From the NCBI GenBank assembly GCA_964017145.1, contig OZ024848.1:1004501-1068500 (forward strand): a stretch of 64,000 bases of DNA. Direction: 5' to 3'. Each line of letters opens with the position of its first letter. The stretch's first letter is position 1. The DNA is from Agrocybe praecox. Lineage: Eukaryota > Basidiomycota > Agaricomycetes > Agaricales > Agrocybaceae. The notes under the pieces were generated by a model. The model saw only the letters and a program-made list of their open reading frames with translations, was not told the DNA's origin and ran no database searches. This document shows, in pieces, positions 44,991-57,015 of the stretch. Made by a program: the position numbers and the translations under genes.

Positions 44991-46556
44991 AATTCCTCTT
45001 TCAAGCTGTTTGGTTTTAGTTCTGATAACTTCAGGTCATAGCGAAGCAGAAAGCTCACATATGATTTGCCAGTTAGTTTGCTTTTTTAATAACTTATCCG
45101 GGAATTCACATGTTGTATACACAAATCAACACGTCAATCGGCAAGCGGCTTTCCGACGTTGGGCGAGTTTTATGGGCGGGTATCGCCCGATCGGTATAAG
45201 TCGGTTCAACAACAACAACACTGGCAGCTTTGCTCGGCATAGAGAATATTTGAAGTTCCACTCGAACATGCATCTGATCGACCTTTTCACTGAATCTTGA
45301 CTGAATCGAGGAGAATACCAGCTCGTCAGCGCTCCAGTGCTTGATTAAACGTGCTTAGCATAAAGAAAAATTTAGATTTTGAAAGAAAGTCTCTTTGTTT
45401 CAACGTTGACTTACAAACATACATTTGGAAATGCAAATAAAACGAGCGTTATTCTTCAGAGGGTGTTAGCGGGGGTTCGTCCCTGACAAGCTCTAAACTC
45501 GACTCAAAGAGGGCGTGTCGTCAGTGGGAGCCACCCGCCAAAGAATTGAGTGTTTGGGATGTCTCAGGCGAGCAGGTGTGGCTGCACAGTGACTGTACCA
45601 AAGACTGAAGAGGAAAGGTGGGTGGGAGCGAAAAAAGGTCGCGAAGAGAGCGAGAAAGCCAGAGAGAGAGCAGAGCCTGATTTTTTTGCCCTCGAGGAGC
45701 TGGGAGAAGCGACAAAAGAAATCCAAATCCAAACCTTCGTATATATAGCTGCATTAGAGACATCAGAGGCACTAATGAAGATCCGAAGCAAGTGCCCGAG
45801 GAGGACGACGGACGTCGATCTTCTTTCATATCGTGGAATTAGCGACACGTGACTGGATCCAACCTGAATCGTTAGACGCGCAACTGAAACAACATAGAAA
45901 GCTTACAGAAACCAGAACAAAAAAAAACATAGACATAGCATACATAACATCCCAACGTCCAGTGTGTTACTCCTCACAAAATATCTGGGCGAATAACGGC
46001 TCTTGCCGTATCGTTTTCGTGGGCAATTTATTTTAGCAGGATGTACAGAACCTTTCCTTGGCTTATTGGCGGACCATTTTAAGTCAGTTAGAAAAAGACA
46101 CACAATAAAAAACACGATGAACTAAAGTGCTAACCGATTTGTATCCGATACATTTCTTCGATACATGCACTATATATACGAGGCGGAGGGGATCACTAAG
46201 CTTTTCGAATCGTGTACCCTGAAGCCCGAGAACATTTACCCACGGGCCACGGTGGGTATACTTACTCATGCTTCAGTAATTCTTGGTCATTCAAAGATGA
46301 AAGAGCCCGAGTCCAATGACACAGACTGGAGCGAATATAGACAAACCAATTTAATGGCTTTGTCAGATATATCTTCCCCATGACAAGGACCACAACTTGC
46401 TTTGTACGCGATGAGCGAGAAGATATCAAGAGACGCGCCTGGAATATACTGCGCGTAAGACAGCAGTCCGATAAATAGACGGTAAGGCAGCGTTCACCAT
46501 ATACTTTCAATTTACAAGGCATACGTACTTACACAAACTGCATCCTTTGTCAGATT
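44991..46556. other. Gene-free interval with dispersed repeat copy 2
   Basis: Besides the repeat at 45480-45735, no gene is supported. Short frames on both strands here are G/A- or C/T-rich by-products of the repeat's AGAGAGAG stretches. Confidence 0.45.
45480..45735 (+). repeat. Dispersed repeat family, copy 2
   Basis: Shares with copies 1 and 3 the ordered blocks CGACTCAAAGAGGGCG, GAGTGTTTGGGATG, CTGTACCAAAGACTGAAGAG, GGGTGGGAGCGAAAAAAGG and CTCGAGGAGCTGGGAGAAGC. A TATATATAG sequence follows the last block (45740), as in copy 3. Confidence 0.75.
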
Positions 46557-47545
46557 ATGTCAACTCTCATCACTGGTGGAACTGGAAAGACGGGAGCGAT
46601 CCTCGCGAAGCTCCTACACGCGGCCAATCATTCCTTCGTCATCGCCTCTCGATCCGGAAAGGCGCCCGAGCCATTTAAAGCAGTGACCTTTGACTGGTTC
46701 GACGCTAGCACGTTTGAGAACCCTTTCAAAGCTGTAGACATACCAAGCATCGACCGTGTTTACCTTATCCTTCCTCGCGTCGTCGAAAGTATCCAATTCG
46801 TCGCACCATTCATTGACCTAGCTATATCGAAAGGCGTCAAGCGATTTGTATTGCTCACCTTTGCCCAAGCGCAAGCCGGAAATCCTGGTCACGGCAGGGT
46901 TCACCAGTATATATTGGAGAAAGGCGTGGACTACGCCGTCCTCAAACCCACTTGGTTCATTGGTAGATCAACCCGCGTCTCTAATCCCCCACATCATAAT
47001 AAAAACTCACTTTATATATACAGAGAACTTTCTATGGACCCACTATACCAACATCAGAGAGAACAACCAAATTTCATCCGCAACAGGTGGCGGTAAAATC
47101 CCTTGGATATCCTGCGAAGATATAGCACAAGCCGCATTCGAAGCTCTGACTGCTGAAAATAGTCCCAACAAGGAATACTACGTCTTAGGTCCAGAATTAC
47201 ACTCATTCGATGAGGTACGTACAAGTCCGTATTCGTCCATATCTAGACTTAGTAGAATCAACAATCACACAGGTCGCCCAACTCCTCTCGTCAGTCCTCG
47301 GGAGACAGATAATTCACCAAAAGAACACCGTTAAAGAGCAGACCGCTGCGTACAAACACATTGGGTTCCCAGAAGAATTCGCCGAAATGCTAGCTGCCAA
47401 TGAGGATAGCGTTGCTCAGGGCAAGGAGGCTGAGACCTTTTTTACGCCAGAAGAGGATAAATATGTCGGTACGCACACGCTGGAGGCGTATTTCAAGGAG
47501 AATAGTCAGTCGTGGATTATTCCACAGGACATGATACATACATAA
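46557..47545 (+). CDS. NmrA/EasG-like NAD(P)-binding reductase 1
   Basis: Three exons (46557-46962, 47024-47214, 47273-47545) give 289 residues in frame. The N-terminus MSTLITGGTGKTGAILAKLL has the Rossmann GGTGKTG nucleotide-binding loop. GVKRFVLLTFAQ, YAVLKPTWFI and GKIPWISCEDIAQAAFEAL are typical of atypical short-chain dehydrogenases of the NmrA type. Closest known functional relatives are the ergot-alkaloid agroclavine/festuclavine dehydrogenases (EasG/FgaFS); no other alkaloid genes are present, so the substrate is unknown. The TYxxxK catalytic motif of classical SDRs is absent. A paralog with the same exon structure is at 57016-57999 on the other strand. Confidence 0.88.
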
Positions 47546-48392
47546 TGTAATGCCGTCAACTGATGTCTGATTTTGCGTACACTTGGCCCGAGCGCTCTTC
47601 AAATTTCCATCTGTACTTAATCATTCCATCGTCGAGCTAAGGAAAAGAAGAGAGGTCCTCTAGACCATGGGTGAGATTTTGTGCAGCCTTGTCTCCGATT
47701 AAAATGCTCACTCAACAGCTCATCTTTTCCATCTATTAGAGGTCTACCAATTAAGATGTCCCACGATCTGCATCCAACAATAAGCAATGGGTGTGTTCAA
47801 AAAAACCCCTGTTAGAAATATATCAGAATTCTATGATGAACGTGGACGCACACACACAGATAACAATTTTGTAGGATATTCTCTCATACTTCAACTGCTC
47901 GCACGGATGGGAAGCCCGAGTGTGTATATAACAGGTTAATATTAACCTGTTTCTCGGAGAAACAGGTATCGGCGCCTGCCGTGCAAGAACGTGTTGATGA
48001 ACGTATTTAGTTTATTCAAAGCAACCTTGACCTCTGCCAAGAATGGGACAAGATACGTACGTGTTTTCTTCCTGTGATCGATGAAAAATTCGATAACGGG
48101 TTTTGCCATCTTTTTGTTAGTCATCTATTTGAAGACGTGAAGAGCCTTGCGGGGATAAATATTGCCGAACAGATCATAACAAAAGGTTTCACTGTTATTT
48201 TCTTTGTTGGGATAAGCGCATTGTTTGAACAACATAATGAATGGAAGTGCCACTCGATATTTATTTTTTCAAAATCTAGCTATATATACGAGTGCAGGTG
48301 GAGCCTTTGCAACCCATAACCCACACCTTGTTCTTGTTCGCATTTTTTGCACACCCATACCCACACAGCTCACTCACCCTCACAACCCACAC
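47546..48392. other. Interval with a palindrome and the promoter of the small acidic gene
   Basis: No coding frame is supported. It contains a 22-bp perfect palindrome (47930-47951) and a TATATATA-type element at about 48280 that lies about 110 bases before the ATG at 48393. Confidence 0.45.
47930..47951. promoter_or_regulatory. 22-bp perfect palindrome
   Basis: AACAGGTTAAT followed directly by its reverse complement. The repeated element AACAGGT/ACCTGTT could bind a dimeric regulator, or the palindrome may be a remnant of a small inverted element. It lies about 460 bases before the small acidic protein gene. Confidence 0.35.
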
Positions 48393-48762
48393 ATGTCCAC
48401 ATCCAACATGCACACTCACACCACCGAGGATACCCTTGTTAAGAAGTTGGCGGGCGTCAAGCTTTCCGATGAGGAGACTGAATTCGACACTCAGTCAGAA
48501 TGTTCTGACTGCGAGGACTTCACCAGCCTCGAGGAGGTCAATCGCAAAGGGACCAACTGGGCAGAAGAATCGGAAGACGAGGATGCAAGGGTAAGCTCCA
48601 TTTTACAGTCTCAATTCTACTCGTCAACATATCTCATACGATTTATATTTCCAGTGGCAAAAACTGAGGTTGGAGATCAGCTACGACCCAGTCAGCGTAG
48701 GGTGGCCAGCGGACTCACGTCCCGGCTGGCTCGACTATGTTGCCAAGGATGGTTCATGGTAG
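48393..48762 (+). CDS. Small acidic protein of unknown function
   Basis: Two exons (48393-48590, 48655-48762) give 101 residues in frame. The N-terminal two thirds are Ser/Thr/Glu/Asp-rich (SDEETEFDTQSECSDCEDF, then EESEDEDA). The second exon encodes a compact tryptophan-rich end (LEISYDPVSVGWPADSRPGW, DYVAKDGSW). Splice sites are good (GTAAGC, TTTCCAG), there is an upstream TATATATA element, and the leader is CA-rich, so it looks like a real expressed gene. No family is recognised. The acidic disordered character would fit a regulatory or binding protein, but that is a guess. Confidence 0.65.
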
Positions 48763-51415
48763 AGAAGGCATCTCATTCACTTTCTCATTGTATCTGACAT
48801 TGTATCTTTTCGGTGGCATGTCTTATAGATTTTTCTTTACTTTTGTATTTTTGTAATCATAAGACTCATTTATTGTATAACGAATGGATATCAATACGAT
48901 ATGAATCATGATAGAACCTTGAGAGACTTATAGCTGGAGCTTGGTCCGAGTCAGTCGTCCTAGATCCAGAAAGTGCTGCAATCACGCGACTGCGTTTCTA
49001 GATCACGCTTTCACTATCGAGAAGAAAGATGCCCAACAAAAACGCTTTAAGCGACTACGCGTGAATGGTCCCCGTCATTCACGTTTCGTAAATCCGAATA
49101 TATGCTATACACCTAACGCTTCTTTTGCCATCGATATCGCTGCGTGAGAAATAATACGTGCGAGTGTTAACAGATGCCCCTACTAACAAATTATTAAATA
49201 TTCAGTTCCGCGAGCAAAATACAAAAAGTACCTGATACAAACCCCTGACGCCTTTCGTCTGCCAGTAGTTCAGTCGCATAAATTAGCATATAAATGGGAA
49301 AATTTCTACCTGAGAATCTGTGAAAATCGGTGTTTTGCATCTGAAAGAGAATCTTAACGCGTTTTAAAGGTTCAACAGCCGTTTTCGCCTATATTGAACC
49401 AGGCATTATCTTGGACGTGAAAAGAAAAAAACGCATGCTCACAACACCGCCTGCGATCCCATCTGCTAGGGCAGAGCGTGAAGTAAAATATATTCCATGG
49501 CGTCCACCCAAAGGCAAATCCGTGGAGCGGGGCATGAGGCGAAAGAATAGGAGGCCCAGTGTACGGACTTGTTGGTTATGGGCCAAGCAGAGCTGGCGGA
49601 GACGAGACTTCGTACAACGGAGTCTCAAAGATATGAGCCACCCCAGGTTAAAATTTTAAGGTGCGGAGCGGCACCCAAATATTTAAATCCAAGCACAAGT
49701 ACTTTCCCTCCCACGTAAACGTTAAACCCTAATAGATGCCAGTCCTTGGGTCGTACAGAAATATGTCGAAAGGCAGATTCGAAATCTAACTTGATCATGA
49801 GTGACCCAGGGCCAGAGGCGACAAGGTTAAATATGGCTTTATCAGTGACCATGTCATAGGAAATAGACGCCTCCGAGTCGGCAACACCATCAATTGACAG
49901 AATCATGCTGAGGCCAGGTGATGAATGCGGCGAAAGAGAGCACAGATAAGATAAGATAAGCGGAGAAAAAAAGAGCGGAGCTTAAAATTCGATACCCGGC
50001 AACCCGGACCTAGATTCCGGTTCCTTTCTTGTGCGTGACTCTGACCACCTCATTTCTTCCTGCTATTCGTGCCCCCTCCGTGCTCTACTATGTGCTCTGA
50101 AATCTGCTGGTTACGACGCCGCATAGATGTACACGCACTGCCCTGACCCTTGGACCACTGCTTACCTGCTCGCGTTCTTTTCGGCCTCCCCCACAACTGT
50201 CTGGACCGTCAATCCACGATATCTAGTTTCGAATGGGGTTTGCCACCTTGGAGTATACTGGAAACGCCCATTGGAAAACTTGAATCTAGTGGCTGCATCT
50301 GAGGTTTAGGCGTCATAATTATGCAGGGGGTACGGCTCGATTTAGGCTTGGATTCTGGAACTGGAGGCGGTTGGGAATGGATGTACATGAATTTTAAAAA
50401 GTACGTTTTTTCTTTGTCACCCACGGCGTTGTATTTGTGGACTGACGGAAGATGCTGCATATGCGGGAGGAGAAGGGTTTAGCCAACGATGACTTGCCTT
50501 ACGCCTTTACGTTACGAATTTTGTCATCGTCTGTGCAAGTCTAACCCGTCTCCTTTGCGACTTTTCCCCTGCCCGAATTTTGATCCCCTCTTTCACGTCT
50601 GCCATTCAAAATTGTTCAGGCTGGTCGGTTCTTCTGTGAGTGATGTGTTTTCTGCTGATTGCTGGACCGTCCTTATATTTATCGCCATAGCAATGCCTGG
50701 CGTCAAGGACGAAGGGACGAAGGGACGAGGGTACAATGTTAACGTATTCTTGGATCTGTGTACAAGAGTCAAGGGTATAAGCGAGTTCATTTTAAAACGC
50801 GAGGATGCTGAGTGATAAATGCTACGTACATTCATCTCCACTACGGATGGGCTAGGTCGTGGTGGATGCAGAGAATGTTGCAAGAACGGATGAGCAGACA
50901 ATGGCCTGATACGTCGACAAATAGCAGAATGATGTAGCGAAAGTTGGAGACGCCATCTATCTCTTCCTAGCGTTGTATCACAATCGCACGTGTATTCGAT
51001 CGTGAAACTAAAACTGTGATCTATCATGCTTCATTTCTCTCTCCTTGTACTTTTATTAACGTTTCTATTTCAGTACTGGCACTGAGTAACCTTGATTCAG
51101 TACTGGTTACTGTTGTGCTAATTATTGTCACAACCGCGACCATGCTGCCTGTCCGTTCCTCGAGCCCCATCGGGCTCATAATATTACGTTCCTTTATGGC
51201 ATACAGTTTGGTGCGCTCTTATTCTCACCTGATGTGTAACAAGAACAATTCATTTCCAACCATTGTTACTTACGTAGTGGGTGTCAAAAAAACTGTGAAG
51301 GAAATACTGCGTTTCACAGGCACCTCATCGATCGGGGGCCTTCAAAGGATATCAACGGCTCCCAAGAACTACCAGACAAGAACTTTTATTTTCACCCCCT
51401 CTTTCACATCCAACC
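48763..51415. other. Gene-poor interval with a retroelement relic
   Basis: Only the reverse-transcriptase fragment at 49625-49906 is recognisable. Other open frames (50489-50815, 50593-51027, 51016-51495) show no motifs. GATAAGATAAG repeats occur near 49948. Confidence 0.4.
49625..49906 (-). pseudogene. Reverse transcriptase fragment
   Basis: A 93-codon frame on the minus strand contains FNLVASGPGSLMIKLDFESAFRHISVRPKDWHLLGF. This is the first catalytic-aspartate block (motif A) of a retroelement reverse transcriptase, in the form seen in DIRS-like and related fungal elements (KxDxxxAFRxIxVxPxDWxLLG). Downstream the expected PFGLRSAP motif is degraded (KYLGAAPHL). No YxDD motif, LTR or integrase/recombinase is found, so this is an isolated relic. 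Confidence 0.7.
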
Positions 51416-54400
51416 ATGACCAAAGCACCGCCAAACGAGGCGTATTGCTCTTGTCAACACAAACCAGAAAGTCGAAATCTCGTTGTCGAACTTGACGGCA
51501 CCGGAAATCAGTACGGCGAGAAGGTACGTGTATACCTTATTGTGTCCGCGCACCAATAATGCAACTGACAGCGCAACATCAGAACACGAACGTCATCGAA
51601 TCATATAATCTTGTTGGGAAACGAACATCAGATAACCAATTATGCTGGTACAACAGCGGGATTGGGACTTATGCTCGTCCATCGTGGACATCACTCAGTT
51701 ACCTCAAGAAGGTGCTCTACCATAAAATCGATTTGGCAATCGCTTGGTAAAGTCCAGTTTATTACTGACCCGTCTGCGCGTAATAACCGACTACATAGGG
51801 AGTTCGAAAGGACGGTAATGGGTGCATATAGGTGGTTGTCTGATAATTATCAGGATGGAGATTGTATTTTTCTCTTCGGTATGTGAAGGAGTTTGTTGCA
51901 CACCACAAATTCTCAATTAGATATATTATGACAGGGTTCTCTCGTGGTGCATTCCAAGTCCGAGTCCTGGCGGCAATGATTGAAAAGGTTTTTTTATCCT
52001 ACATCTTTCCGAACTATACCTCATTTCTGCTCGCAAAGGTCGGGTTAATACACAAGGGAAATGAGATGCAGATTCCGTTGTACGTGTGTCTGCGTACGAG
52101 GATTTTATATCGAACTGATGCGATTATAGCGCATACGAGCTTTACGCAGATCCAAAGTCTGGTGACGCGATGGTGGATCAAGTGGGATCAGCACAGAAGA
52201 TCACAATGGCAGCTCGTTTCAAAAGCGCTTTTTGTCATGAAAATGTAAAAGTGCACTTTGTGGGAGCATGGTGCGTCTTCATTACTGTGCGGGGGTACTC
52301 AACAGACTGACATCGAAGATTGAACAGGGACACTGTATCGTCGATCGGTATAATGCGTGGACAGTACATGCTTCCAGGGACAATCGACGGGATGAAGCAC
52401 GTTTGTTATTTTCGACACGCTTTGGCCCTTGATGAGCGAAGGGTAAAGTTCCTCCCTGAATACGCCTACGGTGGATCGTCCGAGTATTTACAATTTAGTT
52501 CGCCTGCACCTAATATCCGTCTCAGACCTGATTGGCTCTCCATGGAACTCCAAGATACATTTGGATTCCTCTCCATCATGTTTTTCGACTACGTTCTTGG
52601 TTCATTTTTTGACGTCGCGCCTCAGAAGTGCTTTCTCCACTCCCTCATGAGCCTCTGTACTTTCCTTGGCCTATCCTATGCTGTCCAGCTTCTATCATTC
52701 CTTTTCAAAGACTATCTCTTGCTGTGTTACGATGATATCTCTCCCAGTCCATCTTCAACCGACAGTCTAGTTCCTCCCCGTACGCCGGAAGTGTCAACAC
52801 TCCCTAACCCCGGGGCGAAACGAACCAAACCGCAAACATTAGAAGTTTGGTTCGCTGGAACTCACTCAGATATGCAAGTATCACAAAGTTTCTCCCACCA
52901 TAAATCAAACTAACTGTTTTATTTCAGTGGCGGAGGAAACGTTCAAAATGTGGGAATGGACCGGAGCAGACCACCTTTGCGATGGATGGTGCTTGAAGCC
53001 GTGGCGCTTGGGCTTCGCATCAAATCGACATTCCCACGTGAACTATCATCAAAGGAGCAAATCGAGGTGAAAGAATCGCTGACAGGGGCTTGGAAACCAA
53101 TGGAATGGATGCTGCTCAAGCGACTTACATTCTCGGGAATAAATGGGCGACATCATGAGACGTATATGTACGAACTGTTATTGTCGATGGTCCGAACTTA
53201 GCACTAACTACTTTCAGGCCACATTTTGGCGCCGGTCGGGTCATCCAACCTGGGCAAAAAATTCACAGCTCACTCATATTGTCTGGTGGCCTGGGAACAA
53301 CCTATATACCAAAGGCACGCTTCTTGGACCCCACAATTGACCCCGTTGCATTTTGGAAAGATCTCAACACATCGGAAAAGCTTAGCGACTGGTTGGAAAT
53401 GGATCTCGACTTACACGTTGTGAATGTTATCCGGATATTCCTACATGAGGAGACCGAACGGGACGCCATGCTCAATATATTGAGTCAAATTGTGACCTGG
53501 AGTACGTTTTTTATTTCGCATGTTATGATATACATCATTGAGATACCGAGTAGCTGAAGGCCGACGGAGTGTATATGAAATCAGCATGAACGCATTGGAG
53601 AAGGGGGTGCTCGGAAAATTCCCTATTGACACTGCGGACTTTCCAGTACTTGGGGAGATAATTACTCGGCTGAACCTGCATGAGGAAATATGCCGGACCG
53701 TCGAACACCATTTCCATGATTTAGTTGTTGGAAGGAATGACGCAATGATGGCGCATCTGGAAAGAATCTCAACTTGGAGTAAGTTAATAACATTTACTAT
53801 CCTAACATAGGAGATTGAGCCTCCAATTTTAGAAGACGGGCAACGCGCTATATATAAAGTGGCAATGAACGCATTGAAGAGCGGCACACTATTTAGCATG
53901 CCTTTCTCTGCCCGACATCAAGCTGAACTTGTCCGGGCTGTTATGTTTAACACCAAACTGGGTCTCTCAACCGAGGAAAGGCAGGCTCTGCGGTCTGAGA
54001 TTTATTCTTGCGCGGAAAACATTCTAAGTGGAGATATGGCTGAGGATCATGAGTCATTGGATCTTTTAAAACAATATTCACACCACGGTATGGTTTTAAT
54101 ATCCGTCTTTATTTCACAGGCTAATTATGGCCCAGAATATGGAAAACAAGTTGTTTACGACGCGGTGATAGACCTCTTGAAGAGGGAACAAATTGCAGAC
54201 AAAGCCGTCACTCCCGATTACCGGGCCAGAATCATACAATCAGCAATGGATATATTGGAAGGGAACTCAAGTCTCCATCTTGTCTCAGCAAAGGATGTCC
54301 GCAATCATTTGTCGGATATTTGTTCCCGGAATGATCTTCGGAGGATAGGCCTCCAATTTCTCACGGGGTATATCACACATTGTAAGTCACCGGATAGACT

Positions 54401-55352
54401 CCGACGGAAAATATATAGAGACTGATTCTATTTTTCATAAGGTACAGTGACAATGAAGAATCATAGGGCTGGTGTGCACGCTGTTGGATTTAGCCCACTT
54501 GGAGATACACTCTTGTCTGGATCTAGCGACGCTCGTATTTGGGACGCACAAACAGGGGCCCAGATTGGAGATGCTTTACGTGGCCATATGTATACGGATT
54601 GGGTAAAATTCATTGCTGTTTCACCAAATGGAAAGCACATCATCGCATCTATTGATGACTGCTCGATAATACTATGGGACATCGGGACCCGGACGCCAGT
54701 TAGTGGACACTGGAAAGGGCATGAAGGCTTTGTCGGAACTGTCGCATTTTCTCCTGATGGAAAAAGTGTCGTTTCAGGTTCGCATGACAATACTGTTCGT
54801 TTATGGGATGTGCAAACAGGCACACAGATTGGAAAACCATTGACTGGTCACAAGGATAGGGTTAAGTCTGTTGCATTTTCACCAGACGGAACTCTTGCCG
54901 TTTCTAGTTCAGATGATCACACAATGCGCATCTGGGATGTTGCAACACAACAGCAGATTGGAGAGCCTATGGAGGTAAATCAGTCCAGCTTGTTTGTTTT
55001 ATTCTCTCCGAACGGCAAACATATCGTTTCAGAGGGTGATAGCACAATCCGCTTTTTGGACGTGAAAACTCGTCAACAGGTTGGGGAACCACTCAGGGGA
55101 CATACAGGATTTGTTCGATCGGCCTCATTCTCTCCGGATGGAAAGCTATTGGCTTCTGGATCCCTTGACAGGACAGTGCGGATATGGGATATGGATACAC
55201 TAAAGCAAATTGGACCACCACTTCGAGGACATGAAAACGTAGTAGATTGTGTTTCATTCTCTGCAGATGGGAAGAGGGTGGCATCTGCATCGCTGGATCG
55301 CACAATTCGAGTATGGGACATCAATGATTATATACTATGTTCAAATTTATAG
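51416..55352 (+). CDS. DUF2235 hydrolase - helical repeat - WD40 protein
   Basis: Twelve exons: 51416-51523, 51583-51746, 51799-51878, 51935-51987, 52039-52079, 52130-52270, 52328-52873, 52928-53167, 53218-53501, 53554-53778, 53833-54381, 54442-55352. They sum to 3,342 nt (1,113 aa) in frame. Residues 20-400 are a DUF2235 alpha/beta-hydrolase-like domain: VVELDGTGNQYG, YNSGIGTYARPSW, AYRWLSDNYQDGD, nucleophile elbow GFSRG at about 118, VHFVGAWDTVSSIG, HALALDERRVKFLPEY and WFAGTHSDIGGGN. A hydrophobic insert at about 275-325 could touch a membrane. Residues 553-810 are helical, including a duplicated SVYEISMNALEKG / AIYKVAMNALKSG unit. Residues 811-1113 form seven WD40 repeats ending RIWD or similar, with the QIGxPLxGH linkers typical of basidiomycete NLR-type propellers. 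The intron after 52873 is GC-AG. DUF2235 includes bacterial Tle1 phospholipase effectors; an enzyme gated by a sensing propeller is inferred. Confidence 0.88.
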
Positions 55353-57015
55353 ATTAAGTACAGTATTTCTCATTTATTTGCGTAAAACTACTCCGCCTTT
55401 TATGCAGACATATAAATAATATCATATCTTCTAGTCCTTAGCAGGATACATGACCTTCAAAAAATACACCATTGCTCGAGCCTTCCTCAATGTCGGGTGG
55501 GCGCACAAATTGCTACACCATGTTTCAGAAGAAAACAAATAAATTTACATCTACTACATACATTTCTGGCTGAATGAAAATTATCTAGAAATTATGAACC
55601 TCCTTCGATACGCTGAAATTCGACTTCGAAGTTCTCGTCTTTGACGGTTCCAACCTCCCACGCCCAAGAGGGGCGCCGCTATGCCGGTGATCAATATTTC
55701 TATGCCGTAGTTACTGACGTCCGATTTGTTCCATAGAAAAACCCTTCTATATGCCCGAATCAATCCGGAAGAGCATTGAGTATTGATCAAGATCTATAAT
55801 ACGTTTTGGAGCCCAATTCAGTACAAGCCAAACTTCCTATAAAATTTGTTAGTCAGTCAGATCTGTTCGAAGAGAAAAGGTTTATATGTATATTTTATTA
55901 AATATGTAAAACCCATAAATCCGTGTGACAGGATAAATGGGGAGTTGCGGAAGTCTGGGCGGCGGCGTGCTGAGAAAGCGCGTCTGAAGAATCACGTGAG
56001 TAATCAAAGACGCGTCCCAAACGACTCGACTCAAATGAGAGCGCGTCGTTGGGAGCCGTCCGCCACGACTTGAATGTTTGGGGTGCCCCAGGCGAACCGG
56101 TGCGGCTGCCCAGCGGCTGTACCAAACACTGAAGAGGAGAGGTGGTGGAGCAGTCCAGAGTGCAGCTGGATGGCGTAGCTGGGCTCGGAAGCGCGTCGAG
56201 CAGCCTCGCACGATGGCAGTTGCGGTCAAAGCAAGAATGTATTGGACTATGTACGCGTCGGTCACATATTTGTATGTATGATCTAATCTAATCTATGTAC
56301 GGACCGGGCAGTCGGTCAGACTGCACTGCCACAGTGGGTGGGAGCGAAAAAAGGTCCCGAGAGGTGTGAAAGAGCGAAGAGAGCGAGCGGGAACTTTTTT
56401 CACACTCGAGGAGCAGGAAGAAGCGACGAGATGAAAAGAAATCTCAAAGTCAGGTATATATTGCTAGTATCAGGGGTGTTAATGAGGGCCCGAGAAGAAA
56501 GCCAGAAAGGACAAAGGTCTTCCTTTCTCGATCTTCCTTCCTGGCCATCTTATCCTAAGATAAGAGGCCCTTCGGTCCCCTTATCGCGGATTTAACAGAT
56601 AAGCGCATAAGTAATCGGAGTCTGAATTTCAAGTGATCGGAAACATCGGGAAACGAACGTGTTCATTCTTTGTTCACAACCTTCTCTGCTTTCTTTCTTG
56701 GACCTTTGTTTTTGTTGCCTGTTTTTTTTTTTTTTTTTTTTGCCACCTTCTGCTATGCGAAGCTTCTATTCGCTCACTCGCGTCAGTTGCTCCTTACTTG
56801 TGCTTTAATTTCTCAATGTATCCATCACCCCCAACAGTGCGACCTCCGAGAATGAGATGAGAGTCGCTCCTTTCCATTTGGCATACTATGTATTCTGACT
56901 CATATTACTATCCCTAGTTATTTTTATTTATCCAAGTTATACGGCTACAGACAGCATCAGTAAGCTCTGAAATTGCTCAATAGTTAAGGGCCGAGAATTT
57001 AATCTGACATAATAA
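55353..57015. other. Gene-free interval with dispersed repeat copy 3
   Basis: It holds repeat copy 3 and a T-run near 56730. No gene is supported. Confidence 0.45.
55945..56600 (+). repeat. Dispersed repeat family, copy 3 (with internal insertion)
   Basis: Contains CGACTCAAATGAGAGCG, GAATGTTTGGGGTGCCCC, CTGTACCAAACACTGAAGAGG, then about 190 extra bases (about 56145-56335). After these come GGGTGGGAGCGAAAAAAGG, CTCGAGGAGCAGGAAGAAGC and the far block CTTATC...CCCTTCGGTCCCC...TTATCGCGGA at 56545-56595. The extra bases are absent from copies 1 and 2. Confidence 0.75.
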
